A stretch of 64,000 bases of DNA from Ferdinandcohnia sp036965045 (GCF_036965045.1 NZ_JBALOV010000001.1:43881-107880), one strand, 5' to 3'. Positions 49,463-57,908 are shown, counted from the stretch's first letter. Translations and numbers: made by a program. Notes: generated from the sequence alone by a model not told the origin.

Positions 49463-50590
49463 TTAACGTACCGCACAGCGGTTTGGTCCAATTTCCATTT
49501 CACGCTGTCTTTCTTCATCAGGAGAGATTTTTCCCATATTTGTTTCGCGGATTTCTTGATATGCATTTGGTTGCGGAGGTAAATTTTCTGTTACCATCTT
49601 TCTAAATTCCGCATCATCTGTAATATTTAGACCATGGTTTTTCACAAATAGAGTTCCTAACCTTTCAGATACACTTCCATCCTGATTCAACTCGTCAATT
49701 ATCATGAAGTGTGCTGGTAAAACGATTAGTTCATCAGATAATTCCCGATAACGGTTATAAAGAGTTTCTCTTAAGTCTCCTACCCAATCTTGTGCCAAAC
49801 CTGCAAGATCTGGTCTACCGATTGAATCGATGAATAAAATATCACCAGAAAGCAAGAATTTCTCGTCAACAACGAAAGATGTAGAACCAATGGTGTGACC
49901 TGGAGAATACAAGGCGTGGATATTAATCGTTGTATGACCAATTGTCACATCTTGTCCACCCTCTAAAGCTGCATATTCAAACGTTACTTCCGTTGCATCT
50001 TTTGGTGGTAACCAGTATGTTGCATCTGTACTTTGTGCAATTTTTCTTCCTCCAGAAATATGGTCTGCGTGTAAATGAGTATCAAATACATGTGTGATTT
50101 TTGCACCTAAACTGTCTGCAAAATCAAGAAAGATATCAGTCATACGTGTTGCATCAATAATGGCTGCTTCACCGTTTGATACAACCATATATGAAAGACA
50201 ACCTTTTCCGATCCGAACAAATTGATAGATTTCTCCACCATCTTTTAAGTCGCCGACTTTAACGGGCTCTAAATGCTCACTCCAAGCCTTCATACCACCC
50301 TTTAGGTATGAAACTGTAAGACCTGCTTCAGAAAGCATATCTGCCACCATCACAGATGAACCTTCTTTGGCACAAACAACCAAGATTTCCTTATCTGTAG
50401 GTAGCTTTTCAAGTATTTCATCCACACCATCTAGTAATTCAAAATAAGGAATATTGAAATACTCAAAGTTTTTTCCTTCAATTTTCCAATCATTAAAATC
50501 ATTTTCGTTACGTACATCTAGAACAAATAATGGCTCGTGATCAAAAACTTTTTTTGTTACTTCTTTTGCTTTCATTACGTTAACAGTCAT
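49463..50590 (-). CDS. Rhodanese-persulfide dioxygenase fusion
   Basis: A 375-residue protein with an N-terminal rhodanese domain (about 1-110, active C73 in VVCAKEGSS) and a C-terminal metallo-beta-lactamase persulfide dioxygenase (about 115-375). The latter has THLHADHISGG (H172, H174, D176, H177), SPGHTIGSTSF, SGDILFIDSIGRPD and LPAHF. It oxidises glutathione- or thiol-persulfide to sulfite. S. aureus CstB and the known PRF fusions carry the dioxygenase first; here the rhodanese is first. Start 50590 or the ATG 15 bases later (MKAKEV). A CstR operator sits nine bases upstream. Confidence 0.9.
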   Translation of the reverse strand: MTVNVMKAKEVTKKVFDHEPLFVLDVRNENDFNDWKIEGKNFEYFNIPYFELLDGVDEILEKLPTDKEILVVCAKEGSSVMVADMLSEAGLTVSYLKGGMKAWSEHLEPVKVGDLKDGGEIYQFVRIGKGCLSYMVVSNGEAAIIDATRMTDIFLDFADSLGAKITHVFDTHLHADHISGGRKIAQSTDATYWLPPKDATEVTFEYAALEGGQDVTIGHTTINIHALYSPGHTIGSTSFVVDEKFLLSGDILFIDSIGRPDLAGLAQDWVGDLRETLYNRYRELSDELIVLPAHFMIIDELNQDGSVSERLGTLFVKNHGLNITDDAEFRKMVTENLPPQPNAYQEIRETNMGKISPDEERQREMEIGPNRCAVR

Positions 50591-50598
50591 TTCTCCAA

Positions 50599-50614
50599 AT
50601 ACCCCCTATGGTAT
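50599..50614. promoter_or_regulatory. CstR operator inside the sulfur operon
   Basis: ATACCCCCTATGGTAT, 16 bp, in the 42-bp gap between the TusA-rhodanese gene and the dioxygenase gene. It suggests an internal promoter or a roadblock site. Confidence 0.65.
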
Positions 50615-50632
50615 ATTTTTATTTAAAAAAAT

Positions 50633-51208
50633 TTAATTTGTAATACTTGTAGTGTTTCCAATCCATTTGCTCATTCCAGGTAGCACATTCTTAACCTGTT
50701 CGAACCCTTTTTTTACTAACATTTGTGATGCTAAGTCACTACGACTGCCCGTACGGCAAATAACATAGATTTCTTGCTCTTTGTTTAATTCTTCTGCTCT
50801 TTCTTCCAGTTCCCCTAGAGGTATCGAAATGGCCTCAGGTATATGATTAAATGCAAATTCAGCTGTCTCCCGAACATCAAGAACAACAACTTCTTTATCG
50901 GAAGAAAGGATTGATTCTAACTCTTCATTTGTTATTACATGTGGATGTGTCTTTTCCGAAACTTCTTCTTCATTTGCTTTGCGAATATAATGCTTAAGCA
51001 CATCGCCTTCCTCAAGTGTACCAAGGTATTGATGTCCAGTACTCTCAGCCCATGCTTTTAAATCTGCTTTTGAACCTTTATCGGTTGCTAGGACCTCAAG
51101 GACCTGACCACCCTCTAGATGATTCATCGCTTTTTTCGTTTTCACGATTGGCATTGGGCATGCTAAACCCTTTGCATCTAATACTGAATTTGTTTTTAAT
51201 GGTTCCAT
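50633..51208 (-). CDS. TusA-rhodanese sulfurtransferase fusion (CstA-like)
   Basis: A 191-residue two-domain sulfur carrier. The TusA domain (1-75) has C17 in LACPMPIVKTKKAM; the rhodanese domain (about 90-191) has C151 in VICRTGSRSD. S. aureus CstA likewise joins TusA and rhodanese domains (plus DsrE), while here DsrE is a separate gene. Persulfide sulfur would pass between these cysteines and on to the dioxygenase. ATG 51208 follows GGAGG by seven bases. Confidence 0.9.
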   Translation of the reverse strand: MEPLKTNSVLDAKGLACPMPIVKTKKAMNHLEGGQVLEVLATDKGSKADLKAWAESTGHQYLGTLEEGDVLKHYIRKANEEEVSEKTHPHVITNEELESILSSDKEVVVLDVRETAEFAFNHIPEAISIPLGELEERAEELNKEQEIYVICRTGSRSDLASQMLVKKGFEQVKNVLPGMSKWIGNTTSITN

Positions 51209-51229
51209 TCTGTTTCCTCCCAATTTTCA

Positions 51230-51282
51230 GATGACATTTATTCGTTGACCATTTATTCGTTGATGAATACATAAATGTCATC
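51230..51282. repeat. Inverted repeat with internal direct repeats
   Basis: GATGACATTTAT (51230-51241) and ATAAATGTCATC (51271-51282) are a perfect 12-bp inverted repeat. Inside, TTTATTCGTTGA occurs twice (the first copy overlaps the left arm). It lies between two rhodanese genes of the operon. A transcript hairpin or regulator site are both possible. Confidence 0.6.
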
Positions 51283-51311
51283 CAACTCTATCTGCGTAAT
51301 TCCCAATAAAA

Positions 51312-51608
51312 TTACTCCACAGATCCTTCCCAAGCGAGCATTCCGCCTTCCATGTTAATAACCTTAAATCCTTGATTTTCAAGGAATTGAGAAGCTCTTC
51401 CACTTCTGCCACCTGACCGACAGACCATTACATATTCTTTTGTCTTATCTAGTTCATGCATTCGAAATTCAACGAGACCTAAGGGGATATTTACAGCTCC
51501 AGGAATTTTACCTGTTGCTACTTCATCTACCTCACGAACATCAATAATATTTAATGTTTTTCCTTCTGTTAAAAATTGTTCAACTTCTTTTGCTGTCATT
51601 TGTTTCAT
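51312..51608 (-). CDS. Single-domain rhodanese
   Basis: A 98-residue cytoplasmic rhodanese. Active C63 is in VMVCRSGGRSGRAS, with IIDVREVDEVATGKIPGAVNIPLG as the fold marker. It carries sulfane sulfur as a persulfide. ATG 51608 has AGGAGG seven bases upstream; the longer frame is not supported. Part of the sulfur operon on the minus strand. Confidence 0.9.
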   Translation of the reverse strand: MKQMTAKEVEQFLTEGKTLNIIDVREVDEVATGKIPGAVNIPLGLVEFRMHELDKTKEYVMVCRSGGRSGRASQFLENQGFKVINMEGGMLAWEGSVE

Positions 51609-51630
51609 GGTTATCCTCCTAAACTGTTGA

Positions 51631-51990
51631 TTAACTCCAGGCACTTACTCCGCCTTTTACATTTGTGATTTGCTTAAAACCCATTTTCTTTAACTGTTTA
51701 CTAGCTTTTTGACTTCTCATACCACTTTGACAAATTACAACTACCTCTTTTTCTTTTGAAAGCTCATTAGCTTTTTGAGAAAGCTGATGAAGTGGCATGT
51801 TTTTAAATCCATTAATATGGAAGCCCTTGTACTCGCCAGGTGTACGAACATCAATAAATTGCTTCTCTTTATTCTTTAATTCATTTTTTAACTCTGTTGT
51901 TGTGATATTTCGAACACCTTTTGTAGGAATCAGACGTTGTACGATAAAAATTGCAATTAGTGCAATAAGGATATAATTCATATAATCCAC
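51631..51990 (-). CDS. Membrane-anchored rhodanese
   Basis: A 119-residue protein: one N-terminal membrane segment (3-20, YMNYILIALIAIFIVQRL) and a rhodanese domain with C87 in VVICQSGMRSQKAS. Unlike the membrane rhodanese at 45235-45600, it keeps the active Cys. Start GTG 51990 (GGGGG eight bases upstream) or ATG 51981. A degenerate ATAC/GGGG sequence near 52000 resembles half a CstR site but does not fit the 16-bp pattern. Confidence 0.87.
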   Translation of the reverse strand: MDYMNYILIALIAIFIVQRLIPTKGVRNITTTELKNELKNKEKQFIDVRTPGEYKGFHINGFKNMPLHQLSQKANELSKEKEVVVICQSGMRSQKASKQLKKMGFKQITNVKGGVSAWS

Positions 51991-52019
51991 TTTTCTTGCC
52001 CCCTATAGTATCCAATTAT

Positions 52020-52247
52020 TTACCCTTTTTTAATAAAAAATGTTAGTACTCCATCTTCTTCTTTCATATCAAGTATTTCATGTCCAGTAGATGCAGCCCA
52101 TGCTGTTAGGTCGTTTTTCGCCCCTTTATCAGTTGTAAGAACCTCTAATACTTGCCCTGGCGCTAGATCATCCATGGCTTCCTTTGTTCTTACAATTGGC
52201 ATTGGACAAGCTAAGCCTTTTGCATCTAACACTTTATCAATATTCAT
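52020..52247 (-). CDS. tusA: TusA-family sulfur carrier
   Basis: A 75-residue TusA/SirA-like protein with C14 in LACPMPIVRTKEAM. It is close in sequence to the TusA part of the fusion at 50633-51208 (both read DAKGLACPMPIV, then LEVLxTDKGxKxDLxAWAxSTGH), so one is probably a duplicate of the other. Start ATG 52247 with GGGGGT upstream; the open frame continues upstream through the MITE, which is not coding. Confidence 0.9.
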   Translation of the reverse strand: MNIDKVLDAKGLACPMPIVRTKEAMDDLAPGQVLEVLTTDKGAKNDLTAWAASTGHEILDMKEEDGVLTFFIKKG

Positions 52248-52277
52248 AGCTCTAACCCCCAGATTCTGTTTTTTATT

Positions 52278-52546
52278 AGGCTGTTTTCGTAAACTTTGTT
52301 GTTTTTGCCACATTTGATTTCCGCTACAGGTGGACGCTTTCCGCGGGCGTGGCTTGAGCCTCCTCGTCGCTAATCGCTCCTGCGGGGTCTCAAGTCTCAC
52401 GCTTTTCCCGCTGGACTTTGAATAACTACCTTGAAAAAACCCACGCACGAAGAAAATGTGAATGCATTTTCGAGGAGTCGCCACCTTCCGCTTCAATCAA
52501 TAGTTCCGTTTTTATCCAATAGCAACAAACTTTTAGAAAAGAGCCT
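52278..52546. mobile_element. MITE-like element with 24-bp terminal inverted repeats
   Basis: The ends, AGGCTGTTTTCGTAAACTTT... (52278-52301) and the complement of 52523-52546, match at 20 of 24 positions. TTTATT flanks both ends directly, a likely 6-bp target duplication. The core is GC-richer than its surroundings and holds a long imperfect hairpin (GCGGGCGTGGCTTGAG against CTCAAGTCTCACGC...CCCGC, about 52343-52411). There is no transposase gene; such elements are spread through Bacillus genomes, as I recall. It sits between dsrE and tusA and may bring or remove a promoter. Confidence 0.75.
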
Positions 52547-52609
52547 TTTATTATATTTTAGAATTATTTACAGTGAGGAGAACTTCCCTCACTGCATGTA
52601 GTCATTTAT

Positions 52610-53005
52610 CTAGAAAGTAAGTGTTGGGGATGCGTCTTTTGCATATTCTAAGAATGTAACTGCTCCTCCAACCTCAATTCCATCAACAAAATCATCTTTA
52701 GTAAGACCCATTACATCCATTGTCACTTGACAAGCAATAAACTTCACACCTAATTCTTGTGCCATTTCTACTAATTCCGGAATACCAGGTACATTTGCTT
52801 TAGCAAATCCTTCCGCAAAGTGTTCCTTTCCAGCTGGCATTTCTAATGCATGCATTCCTTGTTTATGAATAAGATTTAAACCTTCAAAAGTAAAGAAGAT
52901 CGCCACTTCTTTTTCTGAAGCTGCTGCGGCTGTTGCGATATTAAATACCTTATACGCATCAAACATTCCGCCATTTGCTGCAATAATTGCTACTTTATTT
53001 GACAT
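52610..53005 (-). CDS. DsrE/DsrF-family sulfur carrier
   Basis: A 131-residue DsrE-like protein (NKVAIIAANGGMFDAYKVFNIA opening) with the conserved Cys92 in FIACQVTMDVMGL that holds a persulfide in this family. ATG 53005 has GGAGG eight bases upstream. First gene of the sulfur cluster on this strand, with two CstR operators upstream. In S. aureus the corresponding DsrE domain is fused into CstA. Confidence 0.88.
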   Translation of the reverse strand: MSNKVAIIAANGGMFDAYKVFNIATAAAASEKEVAIFFTFEGLNLIHKQGMHALEMPAGKEHFAEGFAKANVPGIPELVEMAQELGVKFIACQVTMDVMGLTKDDFVDGIEVGGAVTFLEYAKDASPTLTF

Positions 53006-53075
53006 AATCCATTCCTCCATTAAGCTTTTTTATTTTTTGTTACAACTAGCTGATCCAGTAGAACGCTTTTCACAC

Positions 53076-53091
53076 ATACCCCAGTGGGTAT
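53076..53091. promoter_or_regulatory. CstR operator, dsrE promoter (proximal)
   Basis: ATACCCCAGTGGGTAT, 16 bp. It pairs with a second site 78 bp upstream, repeating the two-site layout of the cdr promoter. Confidence 0.8.
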
Positions 53092-53153
53092 ATTTTAACT
53101 TAAAAAAATAAGCTCTTTAGTTGCAATGTGAAAATCACTACACGAGTAATAAT

Positions 53154-53169
53154 ATACCCCTACGGGTAA
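53154..53169. promoter_or_regulatory. CstR operator, dsrE promoter (distal)
   Basis: ATACCCCTACGGGTAA, 16 bp; same ending (GGGTAA) as the distal site of the cdr promoter. Confidence 0.75.
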
Positions 53170-53372
53170 TTTGTCAATGCATTTATTCACTTTGTTTTTT
53201 TGTTACTTTTTGGTAGTGTTACTTATTCATTCAATATAGCTATCCCTTTAATAATAAAGATATATAGGTTGGAACGAGTGTAATTCAGTAAGTTCTGTAT
53301 TTTATTACTTTTTATTTATCTATTGTTTATCAGAAAAACCTCTGTTAAAATTCAAAAATCAACTTCATACGC

Positions 53373-53441
53373 CCTTATATATCTATGGAAATATGGTCCA
53401 TAAGTATCTACCTGGCAGCCGTAAAATGCCGGACTATAAGG
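53373..53441 (+). ncRNA. Purine riboswitch aptamer, guanine type
   Basis: P1 is CCTTATA (53373-53379) with TATAAGG (53435-53441). Between are the conserved core pieces, including TATGGTCCATAAGTATCTACC and the second hairpin GGCAGCCGTAAAATGCC. The specificity base before the P1 3' strand is C (53434, GGACTATAAGG), the guanine/hypoxanthine form; adenine switches have T there. It controls the nucleoside transporter gene downstream, as for B. subtilis nupG. Confidence 0.9.
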
Positions 53442-53477
53442 AAAGTTAGAGCGATACACGTAACACGTGTATCTTAG

Positions 53478-53522
53478 GTGCATTCTCTTCTTTCTTTATA
53501 GATTGAGAGGATGCACTTTTTT
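53478..53522 (+). terminator. Riboswitch expression-platform terminator
   Basis: GTGCATTCTC pairs with GAGAGGATGCAC (small bulge), followed by seven T. A further perfect hairpin GATACACG/CGTGTATC lies between aptamer and terminator at about 53453-53473. Purine binding should stabilise termination and shut off nupG. Confidence 0.8.
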
Positions 53523-53593
53523 TATACACAAATGAAGTTATACCTCTAACAACAATAAGGGTCGTCTATGGAGCTATTATAAGGAGGTTATTC

Positions 53594-54787
53594 ATGGATA
53601 TTTTATATGGTTTATTATCCCTTGTAGGGTTACTAATTATAGCTTGGCTTCTTAGTAAAAATAAGAAAGCCATCAAATGGCGTACGATTATAGTAGGTGT
53701 ATTGTTAGAAGGGATTTTTGTTTACTTTATGCTTAATGTTCCCCTTGGCCGTTGGGTTCTTACAAATGCTGCCCAAGGCGTTCAACATGTCCTAAACTAT
53801 AGTCAAGAAGGTATTGAATTCTTATTTGGTGGTTTTTTTGCAGAAGGAACGAATGTAGGATTTGTTTTCGCTATCCAAGTATTATCTGTTATTATTTTTA
53901 TCTCTGCATTGGTTTCTGCTCTGTACTATTTACGGATCATCCCTGTGGTTGTACGCGGACTCGGCTGGATTGTTGGTAAAGTATTTGGTACCACACGTGT
54001 TGAATCTTTTAATACAGTTGCCAATACAATGTTAGGTGTTGTAGAATCCCCGTTATTAATCAAGCCTTATCTCTCAAAACTTACACGTTCAGAGTTATTC
54101 ACCGTTATGGTTGGGGGCACAGCTTCAGCAAGTGGTGCCATTCTCTTATCATACGCTCAAATGGGTATTGACATTAGGTATTTACTCATCTCCGTTTTTT
54201 CTGTACCATTTGTCGCAATTGTTATGTCCAAAATCATGGAGCCTGAAACAGAAATATCTGAAACCAATGAAGATGTCAAAATGGAACAGGCTGGACACAC
54301 AAATATTTTCGAAGCTATATCCGAAGGAGCTGTGAGTGGTGTAAAGCTTGCTGCTAGCATTGGTGGTCTGCTTATTGCGTTCATCAGTTTATTAGCTCTC
54401 GCAGATGGCATTTTAGGCATCATCGGAACGGATTTAGCAACGATATTTGGTTATGTATTCTATCCTTTTGCTTTACTTGTTGGAATTCCAGTTGAAGATG
54501 CTTTCCGTGCCGCTTCCATTATCGGCACAAAGATTACAGCCAATGAACTAATTGCCTATCAGGATCTCCTTAAATTACAAGGAGAACTAAAACCACAAAC
54601 AGTTGCAATATTAACTGTTGCATTGTGTAACTTCGCGAACCTATCATCAATTGGACAATTAATTGTAGGTCTTGGTTCATTAGCACCATCAAAGAAGAAA
54701 CAAATTGCATCAATGAGTTTTAAAGCCATTATTGCCGGCACTTTAGCAAGCTTTATTACAGCTATTTTCGTAAATATGTTTATATAA
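53594..54787 (+). CDS. nupG: Nucleoside transporter NupG (CNT family)
   Basis: A 397-residue concentrative nucleoside transporter with about ten membrane segments. Family blocks are GKVFGTTRVESFNTVANTMLGVVESPLLIKPYL, GGTASASGAILLSYAQMG, GTKITANELIAY and LCNFANLSSIGQLIVGLGSLAP. The guanine riboswitch points to purine nucleosides, as for NupG of B. subtilis. AAGGAGG precedes the ATG. Single gene. Confidence 0.95.
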   Translation: MDILYGLLSLVGLLIIAWLLSKNKKAIKWRTIIVGVLLEGIFVYFMLNVPLGRWVLTNAAQGVQHVLNYSQEGIEFLFGGFFAEGTNVGFVFAIQVLSVIIFISALVSALYYLRIIPVVVRGLGWIVGKVFGTTRVESFNTVANTMLGVVESPLLIKPYLSKLTRSELFTVMVGGTASASGAILLSYAQMGIDIRYLLISVFSVPFVAIVMSKIMEPETEISETNEDVKMEQAGHTNIFEAISEGAVSGVKLAASIGGLLIAFISLLALADGILGIIGTDLATIFGYVFYPFALLVGIPVEDAFRAASIIGTKITANELIAYQDLLKLQGELKPQTVAILTVALCNFANLSSIGQLIVGLGSLAPSKKKQIASMSFKAIIAGTLASFITAIFVNMFI

Positions 54788-54828
54788 AAAGTAGAAATAA
54801 ATGTGGTATTGATTCTGACCAACCTAAG

Positions 54829-54873
54829 AAGGGCCTTCCCCCAGTAGTATAAGATGTCGGGGCTAGGTCCTTT
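54829..54873. terminator. Terminator between nupG and the convergent DUF1259 gene
   Basis: AAGGGCCTTCCCC pairs imperfectly with GGGGCTAGGTCCTTT across a 17-base loop. Confidence 0.65.
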
Positions 54874-54898
54874 AATAGAGGCGCTATTCATCATTCCA

Positions 54899-55360
54899 TT
54901 ACTTTTGTTGTGCCACTTCTATGGCCGACTTAACGGTTTGGGCAAGTGATTCAGGGTCTCCCTTACTTTGAAAATGAAGATAAAGAACCTGGGGGCGCTC
55001 AAACCAATGGTTATGTACGGCTGAAATTTGTATATCCCCTTTACGCAATGCATCAATTACAGGGTTTACTTCTTGAGGAAGTAGCGCAAACTCTCCTAAA
55101 ACAATTGTTGCATCTCCAGTCCTTTCAAAATTAGCGGTAAGTGAAAGGCCCATCATTTCAGGAGAGAGCTTTGCTCCCTCTATCGAAACGTTAAGATTTT
55201 TACGACTTATTTCCACTTTACAAACTTTGTCCATCTGCTTTACATGGTCACCAAAAAGATTCTTAAACAAAAGACATTGATTGTCTGTTACTCCATATGA
55301 TTTATTAGCCGGACTTATTAAGAACAAGCCTAACATGAGAATTGAAAATATTTTTTTCAA
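54899..55360 (-). CDS. Secreted DUF1259 (LppY/LpqO-like) protein
   Basis: A 153-residue exported protein: signal peptide KKIFSILMLGLFLISPANKSYG (cleavage near 23), then a DUF1259 domain with ISRKNLNVSIEGAKLSPEMMGL, GEFALLPQEVNPVIDALRKGDIQISAVHNHWF and PQVLYLHFQSKGDPESLAQTVKSAI. The family has unknown function; the HNH-like AVHNHWF and the KGDP loop are its hallmark. Start TTG 55360 after GGAGGA. It stands alone between two terminators. Confidence 0.8.
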   Translation of the reverse strand: MKKIFSILMLGLFLISPANKSYGVTDNQCLLFKNLFGDHVKQMDKVCKVEISRKNLNVSIEGAKLSPEMMGLSLTANFERTGDATIVLGEFALLPQEVNPVIDALRKGDIQISAVHNHWFERPQVLYLHFQSKGDPESLAQTVKSAIEVAQQK

Positions 55361-55420
55361 ATTTAATCTTCCTCCTTTGTTATTTTATTCTGTACAAAAC
55401 AAGGACATTCAACTCGAACA

Positions 55421-55467
55421 AAAAGCGGCAGAAGAACAAACACTACTTTTGTCTTCTGCCGCTTTAT
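55421..55467. terminator. Terminator after the FtsX-type permease gene
   Basis: AAAGCGGCAGAAG pairs with CTTCTGCCGCTTT across an 18-base loop, with A-rich sequence on the left giving a T-tail on the minus strand. Confidence 0.8.
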
Positions 55468-55561
55468 TCTTTAGGAACTTTTCAGTTTGCCCCCATCCTT
55501 TGTGAGGTAATTCAATTATATTTACTTAGATCCCTCAGGTCATCGTATCGTTTCATGTGTA

Positions 55562-57898
55562 CTATTCTGTAATTAAACCATACGCAGAAATCTTTTTAAT
55601 TCTATGCGATACAAACATTGAAACAATGTAAGCTAATACAAGAATACCTACACAAATCATAAGAATAGTAGGTAGATGAATGATAAAATCTAGCCTTTTA
55701 ACTCCTGCATTTGATAATAATACGGAAAGCATAGGATTGGTGAAGTAATAGCCAAGGATACCACCGATTGCCACACCCGTTATAACGACAGGCAGAAAAC
55801 TAATAGATATTTGATTCATGAGTTGTATCGTTGAATAGCCTAGTGCTTTCATGACACCGAACTCTTTCTTACGCTTAATAATCATCGTTTTGATAACCAG
55901 ATACAAAATCAGCACAACGATTAGAACAGTAATTGTCAAAACCATTACCATAACAGCTAACACTGCAGCTGTATACATACCTGTTTGGTTCTCTATGTTT
56001 TCGTCAATATCCAATGTTTCGATTACAGAGTCCCCGTATTGTATCTGGACGTTGTTGAGAAAGTCTTTGTTCGATATACCATCTAGATACACATAAAGTG
56101 TCGTACCTTTATAGTCTGCTTGTAATTGTTGAATACCTTCCATTGTTAAAGCTGCAACCTGTCCTAAATTACCAATTGATTGACTGAGACCCGTTACTAA
56201 GTACCTTTTTGCTTCAGGTCCATATTCTACTTCAACCGTATCCCCGATTCCTTTATTAATTTGTTCGGATACTACCCAAGAAATGGATATTTCATTTTCA
56301 AACTTTGGTTGCCGACCTTCATAGACGATATCATTTTCTAACTCACTATAATGATCAGTAACATTTGTATATACGGTTTGACCATCAATTTGGGTAGTAA
56401 GTAAGTCAAATACATTTACTTTCCTTACATGGTCCATTTGTTCAATATTTCTCAACAATTCACGTGTATCTGTATCAGGCTTAACAGCAACTAGTACATT
56501 CGCAGGTTCTGAACCGAATAAGTTAACAAAAGCGGTTTTATCTGAAGCGACGTTGTAATAAAGGACCATTGAAAAAATGGAAGCAAACGTTAAGGCAATT
56601 ATAATTACTAGAATCATTATATTTTGTTTAGCATTTGCAAGCATCGATTTAATCGCAAGTATGAAGTGAAGACCGCCTTTCGTGTTTGCCAAGGGGAAGT
56701 AATTTTTTCTAAAACTGTGCGTTTGAATCCCTCCACGAAGTGCAGCAACAGGTAAAATTTTTCGAACACGAAAGGCAGACAGTATCGTAACAATTACGAC
56801 AGATAAAATAACAAGGAAAATACTAAGTAAATTCATGATAAGATCAAAGCTTTGAACCCATACTAAGCCAGATAAGGATGAAATAATTCCTCCGATAAAT
56901 GGCATTAGACCATATGACAATGCAACTCCTCCTACACTTGCACTAAGAGCAATTAAGATAAACTGTAGGATGATGGATGAAAGAATTTGCCCGCTTGTAT
57001 AGCCGATTGCTTTAAGGGTTCCGATATTTGCCATTCCATCTTCAATACTATTTGAAACACGAAATCGAATGACAATAAGTGATACAAGCACAATAATGGC
57101 TGCAAATATGACCAGTATTGTCGCCACAATATTTATAGTCAACGTGCTTACGCTTTTCACCAATTCAATATCTAATCCCCAAATATATGAAGTCGTTTCT
57201 CCTACCATTGATTGCGGAAATTTCTTCGTGAAATCATTTAGTACCTTAGAAGATTGAGTTTTGTCCTCCATCACTGCAGACAGGATTATCCCTTTTGATT
57301 GATCGTTGAGATTGTCTGCTAAGGATTGATAGGATGGTTCTGGTAGCATAAATTTCATAACTCCGATGTTAGTTGTCCCCATGAGCGTGGTTTCTAAGAA
57401 TCCAGCAATTCGATATTCATACTCTTTTTCTTGATATGTAATGGTAAAGTCATCACCTAATTCAAACCCTCCATTTGTTTTAAAACTGTAAGGCACATAA
57501 ATGTCATTTGAACTCGTTGTAATAAGTTGTTCACTCAACTTTAGCGGTCCAATACTGCGATTGCTATCTGCATTAAAAATCGCGACACTACTCGTTAATT
57601 CACTGCTGCCATAATTAAATTTAGCAATGTTCATAAAAACAATCTCTTCTGTCTCTGTCTCTGTTACACCAGAATAGTTTATTAGAAACTCTTCATAAGT
57701 TGAATGATAACTAGCTTGATCCATCATAATCGTTACATGAGGATCTTTTAATTCTTCAACCTTATTATCAAAAAATGGATTGATTTGAGTAATAACCATT
57801 AGACCAATATTTAGTAGAAGTGCAGCAACCAAAATAAAGATAAATAAAGAAATGGTAGCAGTTTTACTTTTTCTGAGATTTGCCATAGCTAGATTCAT
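55562..57898 (-). CDS. FtsX/MacB-type ABC permease
   Basis: A 778-residue permease with two FtsX-type units. Each has an extracytoplasmic domain followed by membrane segments, with the motif TLKAIGYTSGQI in the first unit and VMKALGYSTIQL in the second. This is the layout of peptide-exporter or antimicrobial-peptide-resistance permeases rather than nutrient importers. ATG 57898 with AAGGTGAAG upstream is preferred; it lies 10 bases after the ATPase stop. The operon is downstream of a two-component pair, as in lantibiotic and bacitracin detoxification modules. Confidence 0.88.
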   Translation of the reverse strand: MNLAMANLRKSKTATISLFIFILVAALLLNIGLMVITQINPFFDNKVEELKDPHVTIMMDQASYHSTYEEFLINYSGVTETETEEIVFMNIAKFNYGSSELTSSVAIFNADSNRSIGPLKLSEQLITTSSNDIYVPYSFKTNGGFELGDDFTITYQEKEYEYRIAGFLETTLMGTTNIGVMKFMLPEPSYQSLADNLNDQSKGIILSAVMEDKTQSSKVLNDFTKKFPQSMVGETTSYIWGLDIELVKSVSTLTINIVATILVIFAAIIVLVSLIVIRFRVSNSIEDGMANIGTLKAIGYTSGQILSSIILQFILIALSASVGGVALSYGLMPFIGGIISSLSGLVWVQSFDLIMNLLSIFLVILSVVIVTILSAFRVRKILPVAALRGGIQTHSFRKNYFPLANTKGGLHFILAIKSMLANAKQNIMILVIIIALTFASIFSMVLYYNVASDKTAFVNLFGSEPANVLVAVKPDTDTRELLRNIEQMDHVRKVNVFDLLTTQIDGQTVYTNVTDHYSELENDIVYEGRQPKFENEISISWVVSEQINKGIGDTVEVEYGPEAKRYLVTGLSQSIGNLGQVAALTMEGIQQLQADYKGTTLYVYLDGISNKDFLNNVQIQYGDSVIETLDIDENIENQTGMYTAAVLAVMVMVLTITVLIVVLILYLVIKTMIIKRKKEFGVMKALGYSTIQLMNQISISFLPVVITGVAIGGILGYYFTNPMLSVLLSNAGVKRLDFIIHLPTILMICVGILVLAYIVSMFVSHRIKKISAYGLITE

Positions 57899-57908
57899 TA
57901 TCTTCACC

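Noticed and set aside
51096..51281. Small open frame spanning the 51.23-51.28 kb inverted repeat
   Set aside because: Overlaps the TusA-rhodanese gene out of frame; the repeat itself explains the open stretch.
51995..52010. Possible seventh CstR operator upstream of the membrane rhodanese
   Set aside because: Only one half resembles the motif (ATAC...GGGG); the second half lacks GGTAT.
52248..52496. N-terminal extension of tusA rich in Arg/Lys
   Set aside because: It is the translated MITE; the TusA domain begins at 52247 with its own ribosome site.
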